A DNA stretch of 57,035 nucleotides from Acidobacteriota bacterium (GTDB taxonomy: Bacteria; Acidobacteriota; Vicinamibacteria; Vicinamibacterales; CAVVIG01), in assembly GCA_017883165.1 (NCBI GenBank), contig JADGOC010000006.1:1-57035 (forward strand), read 5' to 3'. Positions 7,022 through 15,808 of the stretch are shown one piece after another. The position numbers and the translations under genes were made by a program. A model generated the notes under the pieces. It made no database searches and was not told the origin of the DNA. It saw only the letters and a list, made by a program, of their open reading frames with translations. Positions within the stretch are counted from its first letter, which is position 1. Every line of letters begins with the position of its first letter.

Positions 7022-9478
7022 ATGTTCAATGATATTCGCGTCGGCCTGCGCCTCTTGTGGAAGGACAAGTCGTTCACGATCACGGCCGCGCTGACGCTGG
7101 CGGTGTGCATCGGCGCCAACACGGCGCTCTTTTCCGTCGTCCACAACGTGCTGATGCGCCCGCTGCCGGTCCCGGAGTCGGATCGCATTCTGGTGATGGA
7201 GAACATCTATCCCAAGGCCGGCGCGGATGTCGGCGGCGCGGGCGTGCCGGACTACTACGACCGGCTGCGCGACATCACCGTGTTCGAGGAGCAGGCGCTC
7301 TACAATTCGGCGAACGTCAACGTCGACCAGAACGGCGTGCCGACGCGCATCCGGGCGATGAACGCGACGCCGTCGTTCTTCCGGCTGCTGCGCGTGCCGG
7401 TTCAGCTCGGGCGCGCGTTCGACGAGAAAGACGGCGAGACGGGCAACGATGAGAAAATCATCCTCAGCTACGCGCTCTGGCAGACGCAATTTGGCGGCGA
7501 TCCCCACGTCGTCGGGCGCGATCTGCGCCTCGACGGACAGCCGTACGCCGTCGTCGGCGTGATGCCGCAGTCGTTCGCGTTCCTGAACCCGAACATCATG
7601 CTGTGGCGGCCGCTGGCCTTCACGGCGGAGCAGAAGTCCGACGCGCACCGTCACAACAACAATTTCCAGGAGATCGGCCGGCTGAAGCCAGGCGCTTCGG
7701 TCGAACAGGCGCAGTTGCAGATCGACGCGCTGAACGCCGCCAATCTCGAGCGGTTCCCCCAGTACAAGGAATTGCTCATCAACGCAGGCTTCCGCACGAA
7801 GGTGTCGCGCCTGCAGGACGATCTGGTGCGCGACGTCAAGGCGACGCTGTATCTCATCTGGGGAGGCGCGCTGTTCGTGCTGCTGATCGGCTGCGTCAAC
7901 GTCGCGAACCTCGTGCTCGTCCGCTCGCGCGTGCGCCTGAAAGAGCTGGCCATGCGCCTCGCGCTCGGCGCCGGTCGCTGGCGCCTCGCCCGTCAGCTCG
8001 TCACCGAGAGCGTCGTGCTGACGCTCGTGTCCGCGGCCGCAGGCCTTTTCGTGGGCTACGCTGTGCTGCGCGCGCTCGGCACGCTCGGCATTCAGGATTT
8101 GCCGCGCGGATCGGAGATTCGTCTCGACGGTGTCGTCGCCGCCTGGACCGTCGCCATCGCGGCGGCCATCGGCATCGTGCTCGGCCTGATTCCGGTGGCG
8201 AGCGCGCTGCCGGTGAACCTCACCACCGCGCTGCACGAGGAAGGACGCTCGGGCACGGTCGGGCGGGGCGCGCGCGCGCTCCGCCGGACGCTCGTCGTCG
8301 CGCAGGTGGCGTTCGCGTTCGTGCTCCTCATCGGCGCCGGTTTGCTGTTTGCCAGCTTCAGACGCGTCCTGTCGGTGGACCCGGGCTTCAACGCCGATGG
8401 CGTGATGACGGCGTCGATCACACTGCCGCGCACGCACTACGCGACAGACGAGGCGCTGATACAGTTCACCGACGAGGCGCTTCGCAGAATTCGTGCCTTG
8501 CCGGGTGTTGTCTCCGCGGGAGCGACGACGACGATTCCGTTCGGCGGCAACCAGAATGACAGCGTCATTCTGGCAGAGGGCTACCAGATGAAGGCGGGCG
8601 AGTCGGTGATCTCGCCGCAGAACGTGGACGTCAGCCCCGGCTACTTCGAGACGATGGGCGCGAAGCGTCTCCGCGGCCGCTTGTTCGACGACCGCGACGC
8701 CGCCAAGGCGCCGCACGTGATCATCGTCGACGAGAAGCTGGCGAACAGGTTCTGGCCGGGCCAGGATCCGATTGGCCGCCGGATGTACACACCGACCGAC
8801 ATCAACAGCGTGCTCGCGATTACCGATAAGACCGTGTTCCTGACGGTCGTCGGTGTCATCGGCGACATGAAGCTGCACGATCTCGTCGAGGGGCCGAAAT
8901 CCGTCGGGGCGTACTACTTTCCGATGGCCCAGGACGCCGCCCGTAACATGACGTTCGCCGTCAAGACCGTGGGCGATCCCGCCGCCGTCACGAGCGCGGT
9001 GCGCGGCGCGATCAACGCCATCGACCGAGAGCTGCCGGTCTTCGATACGCAGACGATGCAGGACCGGACGGAAAAGTCGCTGACGACGCGCCGCTCGCCG
9101 GTGCTGCTCTCCCTCGGCTTCGGCGTCGTGGCGCTGCTGCTGTCGGCGATCGGCATCTACGGCGTGCTGGCGTATCTGGTGACGCAGCGGACCAAAGAAA
9201 TCGGAATTCGCATCGCGCTCGGCAGCAGCGCCGGCGCCATCTTCGAGCTCGTGCTGCGGGAAGGCGTCCTGCTCATCGCCGGCGGATTCGTGCTCGGCGC
9301 GATCGGTGCGATCGCGCTGCGCAGGAGCCTCGAGAGCCAGTTGTTCGGCGTCAGCGCGACCGATCCCATCGTCCTCGCGATCGTGACGACGGTGCTCGCG
9401 CTGGTCGCGCTTGCCGCCTGCGCCGTTCCCGCGCGGCGCGCCACGAAGATCGATCCGATTGTGGCTCTCGGCGAATAA
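7022..9478 (+). CDS. ADOP-family ABC transporter permease (second copy)
   Basis: An 818-residue paralogue of the preceding gene in the same orientation, 46 nt downstream. It has the same architecture: N-terminal segment FTITAALTLAVCIGANTALF, MacB-like periplasmic domain, FtsX block with VRLKELAMRLALGAGRWRLA, second periplasmic domain and C-terminal FtsX block with RTKEIGIRIALGSSAG. The two proteins are clearly diverged, so this is an old duplication or two members of a large genomic family rather than a recent tandem copy. Role as for 4483-6975; the two may form a heteromer, but nothing in the sequence proves it. Confidence 0.92.
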   Translation: MFNDIRVGLRLLWKDKSFTITAALTLAVCIGANTALFSVVHNVLMRPLPVPESDRILVMENIYPKAGADVGGAGVPDYYDRLRDITVFEEQALYNSANVNVDQNGVPTRIRAMNATPSFFRLLRVPVQLGRAFDEKDGETGNDEKIILSYALWQTQFGGDPHVVGRDLRLDGQPYAVVGVMPQSFAFLNPNIMLWRPLAFTAEQKSDAHRHNNNFQEIGRLKPGASVEQAQLQIDALNAANLERFPQYKELLINAGFRTKVSRLQDDLVRDVKATLYLIWGGALFVLLIGCVNVANLVLVRSRVRLKELAMRLALGAGRWRLARQLVTESVVLTLVSAAAGLFVGYAVLRALGTLGIQDLPRGSEIRLDGVVAAWTVAIAAAIGIVLGLIPVASALPVNLTTALHEEGRSGTVGRGARALRRTLVVAQVAFAFVLLIGAGLLFASFRRVLSVDPGFNADGVMTASITLPRTHYATDEALIQFTDEALRRIRALPGVVSAGATTTIPFGGNQNDSVILAEGYQMKAGESVISPQNVDVSPGYFETMGAKRLRGRLFDDRDAAKAPHVIIVDEKLANRFWPGQDPIGRRMYTPTDINSVLAITDKTVFLTVVGVIGDMKLHDLVEGPKSVGAYYFPMAQDAARNMTFAVKTVGDPAAVTSAVRGAINAIDRELPVFDTQTMQDRTEKSLTTRRSPVLLSLGFGVVALLLSAIGIYGVLAYLVTQRTKEIGIRIALGSSAGAIFELVLREGVLLIAGGFVLGAIGAIALRRSLESQLFGVSATDPIVLAIVTTVLALVALAACAVPARRATKIDPIVALGE

Positions 9479-9598
9479 ATCGCCGGTTGAACCGCTGTTG
9501 GACACCGTTCGTCTAACCAAACCAACCGCCTGTCAGGTTCTCGCCCTCCTCGCTCGAGGTCGTGGCAAGATGCCTTTGGCGACACCGCCTCGGGAACC

Positions 9599-10345
9599 AT
9601 GCTGAAAATCAACAATTTGCGTAAAACATACAAAGATCTCGTGGCCGTGAGCGACGTGTCGTTTACGCTCGAGCGCGGCCAGCTCGTCGGTTTGCTCGGC
9701 CCGAACGGCGCCGGAAAGACGACGACCGTGTCGATGATCGCCGGGCTGGTCACCCCGGATCGCGGCGAGGTGCTCATCGGCGATCACCGGCTCTCCGGCG
9801 ATACGGATCCCGTGAAGCGACGGATTGGGCTCGTGCCCCAGGATCTCGCGCTGTACGACGAGTTGACGGCCCACGACAATCTGCGCTTCTTCGGCGCGCT
9901 CTACGATCTGACGGGCGCCGCGCTCGAGCAGAGCATCGCCTCCGTGCTCGAGCTCGTCGAGCTGTCCGATCGCGCCAGCGACCGGGTGAAGACGTTCAGC
10001 GGCGGCATGAAGCGTCGTCTGAATCTGGCGGCCGGACTGCTGCACGATCCCGACATCCTGCTGCTCGACGAGCCGACGGTCGGCGTCGATCCGCAGAGCC
10101 GCAACGCGATTTTCGACAACCTCGAAGCCCTGAAGCAGCGCGGCAAGGCGCTGCTGTACACGACGCATTACATGGAAGAAGCCGAACGTCTCGCCGACCG
10201 CATCGTCGTCATCGATCACGGCAACGTGATCGCCAACGAGACGCTCGCGGAGTTGCACGCGCGCGTGCCGGCCGGTCCAGACGGCGGCCGCGCGACGCTC
10301 GAAACCGTGTTTCTCATGCTCACTGGAAGGAGCTTGCGCGACTGA
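9599..10345 (+). CDS. ABC-2 exporter ATP-binding protein
   Basis: A 248-residue ATPase with Walker A GPNGAGKTT, Q-loop LVPQD, signature FSGGMKRRL, Walker B ILLLDEPTVGVDP and H-loop TTHYMEEAE, so all catalytic motifs are present. Closest in style to the drug, linearmycin or CcmA group of ABC-2 exporters. Its TGA shares one base with the ATG of the permease at 10345 (TGATG), so the two are translationally coupled and presumably form one transporter. Confidence 0.93.
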   Translation: MLKINNLRKTYKDLVAVSDVSFTLERGQLVGLLGPNGAGKTTTVSMIAGLVTPDRGEVLIGDHRLSGDTDPVKRRIGLVPQDLALYDELTAHDNLRFFGALYDLTGAALEQSIASVLELVELSDRASDRVKTFSGGMKRRLNLAAGLLHDPDILLLDEPTVGVDPQSRNAIFDNLEALKQRGKALLYTTHYMEEAERLADRIVVIDHGNVIANETLAELHARVPAGPDGGRATLETVFLMLTGRSLRD

Positions 10346-11652
10346 TGCCGATCACACCGCTCATCGCCATGGTCCGCAAGGACCTGCAGCTCTTCTTTGC
10401 CGACCGACGCGCCGTGATCATGAGTTTTATCGTGCCGATCGCGATCGGGTCGTTCTTCGGCTCGATCTTTTCTGGGCCGAGCACCAACACCGAAGCCGCG
10501 AGGATTCCGGTCGCCATCGTCGATCAAGACGGCAGTCCGATCTCCAATGACATCGTGGCCAGCGCGCGTACCGATAAGAACTTCGCGCTGTCGCTGATTT
10601 CCGCGGACGCCACGCGCGACCAGGTGCGCCGCGGCAAGATGACGGTCGGCGTCATCATCCCGAAAGGGTTCGGCGATGCGGCGGGGAAGGCGTTCTTCTC
10701 GGGCGGCGCGAAGCCGCAGCTCGACCTGCTGTTCGACCCGTCGCATGCGACGGAGCTCGCGATGGTCCGCGGCATCCTCACCGAGCACGTGATGGAAGCG
10801 GTGAGCAAGGAGATGTTCACGGGTCCCGGCGGCCGCAAGGCCGTTGACGATGCGCTCGGCCATCTTCAGTCGACGGGGCTGCCGTCAGACGAGCAGCGCG
10901 CGCTCGGCACCATGCTCCACTCGGTCCAGGCGTACTACAGTCAGCAGGACGCGGCCGCGTCGACCGGCGCGTCGACCCGCACGCGGGCGCCTGGCTTGAC
11001 CATGCCGTATTCGACGCACGAGGAAGCGGTCACCTCCGGCGCCAACATTGCCTACAACGGGTACGCGCATTCGTTCGCGGGCATGGGCATTCAGTTTCTG
11101 CTGTTCGCCACGTCAGGCCTCGGCATCGAGATCTTGCTCGAGCGCCAGAAGGGGCTGTGGAAGCGATTGCGCAGCGCGCCCATCTCGCGGCTGACGCTCC
11201 TGGCCGGCAAAACGCTGAGCATGACGATCGTCGCGTTGATGACGCTGCTCGTGTCGTTCGCATTTGCGATGGTGGTGTTCCATGTCCACATTTCCGGGAG
11301 CCTCATCGGGTTCCTCAGCGTCGCGATTGCGACGTCGCTGATGGCGGCGACCTTCGGCCTGCTCATCGCGGCGCTCGGACACACGCCGCAGGCGGCGCGC
11401 GGCGTCAGCACGCTGGCCGTCCTGATGATGGTCATGCTCGGGGGCGCGTGGGTGCCGACCTTCATCTTTCCCTCCTGGCTGCAGCAGCTGACGCTCGTCG
11501 TCCCCGCGCGCTGGGCGGTGGACGGACTCGACGCGATGACGTGGCGCGGCATCGGCCTGGCAGGCGCCGTCGCGCCGACGCTGGTGCTACTCGGCTTCGC
11601 GGCGTTCTTCGGTATAGTCGCCATGTCGCGCTTCCGCTGGGAAGAGGCATAA
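10345..11652 (+). CDS. ABC-2 type exporter permease
   Basis: A 435-residue membrane protein with one N-terminal segment (VIMSFIVPIAIGSFFGSIF, about residues 28-46), a ~200-residue extracytoplasmic domain and five or six C-terminal segments from about residue 245 (IQFLLFATSGLGIEILLERQ onward). This is the ABC2_membrane_3 layout. The ERQKGLWKRLRSAPISR stretch is the coupling-helix region seen in this family. It is coupled to the ATPase at 9599. The dipeptidase gene begins 16 nt downstream and is probably in the same transcript. Substrate not predictable. Confidence 0.9.
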   Translation: MPITPLIAMVRKDLQLFFADRRAVIMSFIVPIAIGSFFGSIFSGPSTNTEAARIPVAIVDQDGSPISNDIVASARTDKNFALSLISADATRDQVRRGKMTVGVIIPKGFGDAAGKAFFSGGAKPQLDLLFDPSHATELAMVRGILTEHVMEAVSKEMFTGPGGRKAVDDALGHLQSTGLPSDEQRALGTMLHSVQAYYSQQDAAASTGASTRTRAPGLTMPYSTHEEAVTSGANIAYNGYAHSFAGMGIQFLLFATSGLGIEILLERQKGLWKRLRSAPISRLTLLAGKTLSMTIVALMTLLVSFAFAMVVFHVHISGSLIGFLSVAIATSLMAATFGLLIAALGHTPQAARGVSTLAVLMMVMLGGAWVPTFIFPSWLQQLTLVVPARWAVDGLDAMTWRGIGLAGAVAPTLVLLGFAAFFGIVAMSRFRWEEA

Positions 11653-11668
11653 GCACAGAGGAGCCCCC

Positions 11669-12901
11669 ATGCTGTCGATTGGATATCTTCGCGCCGCCGC
11701 CCTACTGGCGGCGATCGTCATGCCCGTGCTGGTGTTCACGCAGCGCGCCGAGGACGTGGTGGTGTCGCCACACGCCAAGCAGCTCCACGATCGCGCCATC
11801 GTCATCGATTCTCACGACGACACGACGCAGCGGCTGCTGTTCGACAAGACGTTCGACATCGGCGCCCGCCACACCGATGGAAATATCGACATCCCGCGCA
11901 TGCGCGACGGCGGCCTCGACGCGCTCTTCTTCTCCATTTGGGTGCCGAGCGACGTGACGGGCGCTCCGGCCGTCACGCAGGCGAACGAGCTCATCGACGC
12001 GGTGCTGGCGGCCGTTCGCACGCATCCCAAGGATCTCGTGCTGGCGAAGACCGCGGCCGACATCCGGCGCGCCGCGGCCGACCACAAGATCGCCGCGCTG
12101 ATGGGTGTGGAAGGCGGCCACATGATCAACGACAGCCTGCAGCAGCTGCGTGATTATGCCGGGCGCGGCGTGCGGTACCTCACGCTCACGCACTTCAAGA
12201 ACAACACGTGGGCCGATTCCTCGACCGACAAGCCCGAGCACAACGGCCTCACGCCGTTCGGCAAGGACGTCGTGCGCGAGCTGAATCGTTTGGGGCTGAT
12301 GGTCGACATCTCGCACGTTGCCGACAAGACCTTCTACGACGCCATCGAGGTGAGCCGGGCGCCGGTCATCGCGTCGCACTCCTCCTGCCGGGAGATTTCG
12401 CATCACCCGCGCAACATGAGCGACGACATGCTGCGCGCGCTCGCGAAGAACGGCGGCGTCGTGATGATCAACTATCACGTCAGCTTCCTGAGCGAGGAAT
12501 TCCGCGCCGCCAGCGAGAAGAAGAGCGGTGACATCGTGGCGCAGAACGAGGCGGCGTCGAAGAAATGCGGAGGCGACGAGGCGTGCTCGACGCTCGAGTC
12601 GGCGCGCATCGACCGCGAGTCGATGAAGAACGGTACGATGCCGATGGTGACGTGGGAGAAGATCATCGACCACATCGATCACGCGGTGAAAGTGGCCGGC
12701 ATCGATCACGTCGGCCTCGGGTCCGACTTCGACGGCGCCACGATGCCCTTCGGGATGGACGACGCGTCCAAGCTGCCAAGGATTACCGAGGCGCTGCTGA
12801 AGAAGGGCTATTCGGATCAGGACATTGAGAAGATTCTCGGCGGCAACATTCTCCGCGTGATGGAGGCAGTTGAACGGGCGGCTCAGAAGACGAAACAGTG
12901 A
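11669..12901 (+). CDS. secreted M19 membrane dipeptidase
   Basis: A 410-residue renal-dipeptidase-type metallopeptidase. A hydrophobic N-terminus (about residues 8-25) suggests a signal peptide or anchor. Binuclear zinc ligands are visible: HxD in DSHDD (H49, D51), the glutamate in MGVEGGHM, and histidines in DISHVADKTF and IASHSSCREI; GLGSDFDGA near the C-terminus is the usual family motif. It hydrolyses dipeptides, including D-containing ones, outside the cytoplasm. The gene is 16 nt after the ABC-2 permease. The stop is followed at once by heptamer repeats. Confidence 0.93.
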   Translation: MLSIGYLRAAALLAAIVMPVLVFTQRAEDVVVSPHAKQLHDRAIVIDSHDDTTQRLLFDKTFDIGARHTDGNIDIPRMRDGGLDALFFSIWVPSDVTGAPAVTQANELIDAVLAAVRTHPKDLVLAKTAADIRRAAADHKIAALMGVEGGHMINDSLQQLRDYAGRGVRYLTLTHFKNNTWADSSTDKPEHNGLTPFGKDVVRELNRLGLMVDISHVADKTFYDAIEVSRAPVIASHSSCREISHHPRNMSDDMLRALAKNGGVVMINYHVSFLSEEFRAASEKKSGDIVAQNEAASKKCGGDEACSTLESARIDRESMKNGTMPMVTWEKIIDHIDHAVKVAGIDHVGLGSDFDGATMPFGMDDASKLPRITEALLKKGYSDQDIEKILGGNILRVMEAVERAAQKTKQ

Positions 12902-12909
12902 ACCTGACT

Positions 12910-12937
12910 GGTTCTGGGTTCTCTAGGTTCTGGGTTC
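12910..12937. repeat. heptamer array GGTTCTN, left side
   Basis: Four 7-nt units GGTTCTG, GGTTCTC, GGTTCTG and GGTTCAC, with a TA insertion between the second and third. It begins 8 nt after the dipeptidase stop. It is the inverse complement of the array at 13111-13156. Confidence 0.8.
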
Positions 12938-13105
12938 ACGCTGCTTCGGACGGCGGTGGCATCGGTGAAGATAGAGCAGCGACTTGGTAGCGGCGCCGGT
13001 CGCTCGATCGGTGAGATGACATAACTCACTGCATTCCGTATCGGTCAGGTAACCGAGATCCAGGCCGTCGTGTAGATGATTATGAGTTTCCAGCAGCGAC
13101 GCTCG
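12926..13105 (-). pseudogene. four-helix-bundle (S23/IVP-type) gene remnant
   Basis: On the minus strand, 13105 to 12959 reads as the C-terminal half of a four-helix-bundle protein (RASLLETHNHLHDGLDLGYL, TECSELCHLTDRATGAATKS, LLYLHRC). The N-terminal half is missing. In its place the frame runs into heptamer repeat DNA and the start of the next gene, so no functional start exists. S23-type proteins are encoded inside 23S rRNA intervening sequences in some bacteria and also occur alone in intergenic DNA in many genomes. Here only a fragment bounded by inverted repeats survives. Family assignment rests on recalled consensus and is not searched. Confidence 0.65.
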
Positions 13106-13110
13106 AACCA

Positions 13111-13156
13111 AGAACCCAGAACCGAACGTAGCACCAAGAACCAAGAACCCAGAACC
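13111..13156. repeat. heptamer array AGAACCN, right side
   Basis: AGAACCC and AGAACCG at 13111-13124, then AGAACCA, AGAACCC and AGAACCT at 13137-13157. The 13-nt core AGAACCCAGAACC occurs at 13111-13123 and 13144-13156, and its complement at 12910-12922, so the S23 remnant is flanked by inverted arrays. Confidence 0.8.
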
Positions 13157-13163
13157 TCGCGAG

Positions 13164-14327
13164 ATGAAGCGATCCGCTGACGTCGTGATCGTGGGCGGCG
13201 GGTGCATGGGCGCGAGCGTCGCCTATCACCTGGCGCGGCGCGGTGTCACCGATGTCGTGCTTCTCGAACGCGAGAAGCTGCTCGCGTCAGGATCCACCGG
13301 CCGCAACGCGGGCGGCGTCCGCCACCAATTCTCCAACGCCGCCAACATCCGGCTCTCGATCGAATCGATTGCGCTGCTCGAGCGCTTCAAGGATGAAATC
13401 GGCTACGAGATCGACTTTCATCAGGACGGGTATCTGTTCCTGCTCTCGACGGCGGCGAGCGTCGAGACGTTCAGGCAGAACGTCGCCCTCCAGCGGAGCT
13501 TCGGCATTGACGTCGAGTGGCTCGCGGCGGACGAGGCGGCGCGGCTTGCGCCGGGTCTTTCGACCGACGGCGTGCTTGGTGCCACTTTCTGCCGGCGCGA
13601 CGGCATCGCCGATCCCAACGGCGTGACGATGGGATTCGCCAAGGCGGCGCAGGCGATGGGGACGACGATTGAGCGCGACACGGAGGTCACCGGCATCACG
13701 GTCGACCGCGGACGCGTGTCGGGCGTGAACACCGCGCGCGGCGCGATCGCGGCGCCCATCGTCGTGAACGCCGCCGGGCCCCACGCGCGTGCGATCGGCC
13801 GCATGGCGGGGGTCGACGTGCCGGTGGACCCGTATCGCCGGCACATCTTCATCGCTCAGCCGGCGTCGACGCTTCGAGCGGCCGCTCTGCCCGCGTCGAA
13901 GATCATGGTTATCGACTTCGAGACGACTTTCTATTTCCATCGCGAGGGCGCCGGTCTCCTGTTCGGGATGGGCGATCCCGGCGAGCCTTCGACCTTCGAC
14001 ACGACCGTTCGGTGGGACTTCCTCGCGCAGGTGACCGATATCGCGGTGACGCGTGTGCCCGCGCTCGCGGACGCATCGATTTCGCATGCCTGGGCCGGGC
14101 TGTACGAAATGACGCCGGACGCGAATCCGATCATCGGCCCCGCGCGCGACGTGCCCGGATTCTTTCTCATCAACGGCTTCAGCGGCCACGGGTTCCAGCA
14201 TTCGCCCGCGGCCGGGCGGATTCTCGCCGACCTCATCGTCGGCGCCGATCCGGCGATGGACCTCGCCCCCTTCGCGCTCGAGCGGCTGGCGGCCGGCACC
14301 GCGGCGGGAGAGCGCTATGTGGTGTGA
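13164..14327 (+). CDS. FAD-dependent oxidoreductase (DAO / sarcosine-oxidase type)
   Basis: A 387-residue flavoenzyme. The N-terminal dinucleotide fold DVVIVGGGCMGASVAYHLAR (residues 6-25) ends in an acidic ribose-binding residue (LLER), followed by GSTGRNAGGVRHQF, the GG doublet and histidine region of the sarcosine/glycine oxidase group. The C-terminal GFSGHGFQHSPAAG motif closes the FAD site. It likely oxidises an N-methyl or secondary amino acid. It stands alone: the GNAT gene 45 nt downstream has its own GTG start. The start at 13164 is 7 nt after the heptamer array, so the array may affect its expression. Confidence 0.88.
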   Translation: MKRSADVVIVGGGCMGASVAYHLARRGVTDVVLLEREKLLASGSTGRNAGGVRHQFSNAANIRLSIESIALLERFKDEIGYEIDFHQDGYLFLLSTAASVETFRQNVALQRSFGIDVEWLAADEAARLAPGLSTDGVLGATFCRRDGIADPNGVTMGFAKAAQAMGTTIERDTEVTGITVDRGRVSGVNTARGAIAAPIVVNAAGPHARAIGRMAGVDVPVDPYRRHIFIAQPASTLRAAALPASKIMVIDFETTFYFHREGAGLLFGMGDPGEPSTFDTTVRWDFLAQVTDIAVTRVPALADASISHAWAGLYEMTPDANPIIGPARDVPGFFLINGFSGHGFQHSPAAGRILADLIVGADPAMDLAPFALERLAAGTAAGERYVV

Positions 14328-14372
14328 TCGTGCGAGAATCGCCGCAGCCGTGAGCACGCGTAGGGCCTCGCT

Positions 14373-14918
14373 GTGAAGATCGCGCTGAAGACCTGCCTCA
14401 TCCGCACGTGGCGAGCGTCCGATCTGGATTCGCTCGTCGAGAACGCCAACAGTCCGCAGGTCTGGCTGAACCTGCGCGATCAGTTCCCGCATCCCTACAC
14501 GAAGCGCGCGGGGCGGACGTTCCTGCGCCACATGCAGGCACGCCGCCCGGAAACCGTGTTCGCCATCGACGTCGGCGGCAGGGCGGTCGGCGCCATCGGC
14601 TTCGTCCTGCAAAAGGACGTGGATCGCGTGTCGGCGGAGGTCGGCTATTGGCTTGGCGAGCAGTACTGGGGGCGCGGGATTGCGTCGGAGGCCCTCGGGG
14701 CGATCACGCGGCATGCCATCGAGACGCACGGCCTGACGCGCGTGTTCGCGGTGCCGTTTGCGTACAACAAGGCGTCGTGCCGCGTCCTCGAGAAGAACGG
14801 CTACGCGCTCGAAGGGTGCCTGCGACGCAGCGCGCTCAAGAACGGCCAGATCGTCGATCAGTTCCAGTACGCGTTCATCGCTGATCCCTCCGAATCTTCT
14901 CGTCGACCTCCACGGTGA
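14373..14918 (+). CDS. GNAT-family N-acetyltransferase (RimJ/RimL-like)
   Basis: A 181-residue acetyltransferase from GTG 14373. It shows the RimJ/L-style start (IRTWRASDLDSLVENANSPQ), the acetyl-CoA pyrophosphate loop WLGEQYWGRGIASEAL and the C-terminal ASCRVLEKNGYALEGCLRRS. Such enzymes acetylate protein N-termini or small amines; the substrate is not predictable. The 3' end overlaps the convergent gene at 14875 by 44 bp. Confidence 0.88.
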   Translation: MKIALKTCLIRTWRASDLDSLVENANSPQVWLNLRDQFPHPYTKRAGRTFLRHMQARRPETVFAIDVGGRAVGAIGFVLQKDVDRVSAEVGYWLGEQYWGRGIASEALGAITRHAIETHGLTRVFAVPFAYNKASCRVLEKNGYALEGCLRRSALKNGQIVDQFQYAFIADPSESSRRPPR

Positions 14919-15765
14919 AGCGGCGGAAGTTCGAATAGGTCGCCGTGCCCACGACGGGTGCGCCCACCGACGACAGGAAGTACTCCTCGTGCATGTCGGC
15001 CGGCACGTTGAGGTTGAAACCGGGATCGAACCGGTACGTCGTCGTGATGGTCGCACGTACGCCGCGATCGTTGTTGACCAGCTCGGTCTTGACGACGCGT
15101 CCGGTGGATGCCTCGATCCAAAGACGCCCTTGCGTGATGAGATCGATGCCCCCGGCGCCGCGAATCAGCGTCGGCCGCTCCCGCTCGATGTACTCGATCG
15201 ACCAGACGTCGGATCCCACCTTGCGGTCCTCCTTCAGGTGCGAGAACGCGAATCGCCGCTGATAGCGCGGATCGAGCACGGTGAGCGCGAGGACCGGGAT
15301 GTTGATGTTCCGCGTAATCCCGATGTTGTACCGCGCGCTCTCGGCGACGATTTGTTCCGCCTGCTGCACGGCGGTCGCCGCCGGCTGCAGAAAGAGCTTC
15401 GTCAACCGATCCTGTCGGTCGCGCACCGGCTTGCCGTCGACCTCGAACACGTCGCGAAACGGCAGCCAGACGTCCTGACTGGGCAGCTTGACCAGGAGGA
15501 AGTCGGACACCAGCGTGCGCATGGCCGGCTGCAGGCCGCCGTGGGGAGCGCGCACGTTTCCCGACGTCTGCTGCACGTAGTGTTCTTCGGCAACGACGTT
15601 CGAGAAGCGCGTCTCGAAGTCCGTGACGTACGCACCGGCGCGCGCCAGGAGATCGGTGAGCGTCACCGGCGCCGGCGTCTGCGCGCAGACAATCGCGGTT
15701 GCGGTGAGCGCGGCGAGCGCCCCGGGGGCGATGACGGCGATGACGGCGGTGACCACGGGCCTCAT
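14875..15765 (-). CDS. secreted protein of unknown function
   Basis: From ATG 15765 the 296-residue product begins with a signal-like segment (VVTAVIAVIAPGALAALTAT followed by CAQTP). The frame continues to 15855, but the extra residues are polar and cross the divergent gene's start. The mature part contains FSNVVAEEHYVQQ and later beta-rich stretches (YRFDPGFNLNVPADMHEEYF), a pattern I associate with acidobacterial secreted proteins of unknown role. It is divergent from the serine hydrolase and convergent with GNAT. I do not recognise a catalytic motif. Confidence 0.7.
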   Translation of the reverse strand: MRPVVTAVIAVIAPGALAALTATAIVCAQTPAPVTLTDLLARAGAYVTDFETRFSNVVAEEHYVQQTSGNVRAPHGGLQPAMRTLVSDFLLVKLPSQDVWLPFRDVFEVDGKPVRDRQDRLTKLFLQPAATAVQQAEQIVAESARYNIGITRNINIPVLALTVLDPRYQRRFAFSHLKEDRKVGSDVWSIEYIERERPTLIRGAGGIDLITQGRLWIEASTGRVVKTELVNNDRGVRATITTTYRFDPGFNLNVPADMHEEYFLSSVGAPVVGTATYSNFRRFTVEVDEKIRRDQR

Positions 15766-15778
15766 CTGACGTAGAGGA

Positions 15779-15803
15779 TATACTGCACGCCGTACCGAGG
15801 AGG
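15779..15803 (+). promoter_or_regulatory. -10 box and strong Shine-Dalgarno for the serine hydrolase
   Basis: TATACT at 15779-15784 would place the transcript start near 15791. GAGGAGG at 15797-15803 lies 5 nt before ATG 15809. This is one of the few textbook ribosome-binding sites in the window and contrasts with the leaderless-looking starts elsewhere. Confidence 0.55.
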
Positions 15804-15808
15804 CCGCC

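Noticed and set aside
5149-7206. 685-codon minus-strand ORF opposite the first ADOP permease
   Set aside because: Arginine/aspartate-rich low-complexity translation typical of antisense frames in GC-rich genes. The plus strand has a complete, motif-rich permease.
6893-9520. 875-codon minus-strand ORF opposite the second ADOP permease
   Set aside because: Same reason; it also has no recognisable domain, while the sense strand encodes a clear family member.
12923-13207. Complete 94-residue minus-strand gene
   Set aside because: Only its middle part matches a known family. The first ~34 codons lie in repeat DNA and in the start of the FAD gene, so it was called a remnant.
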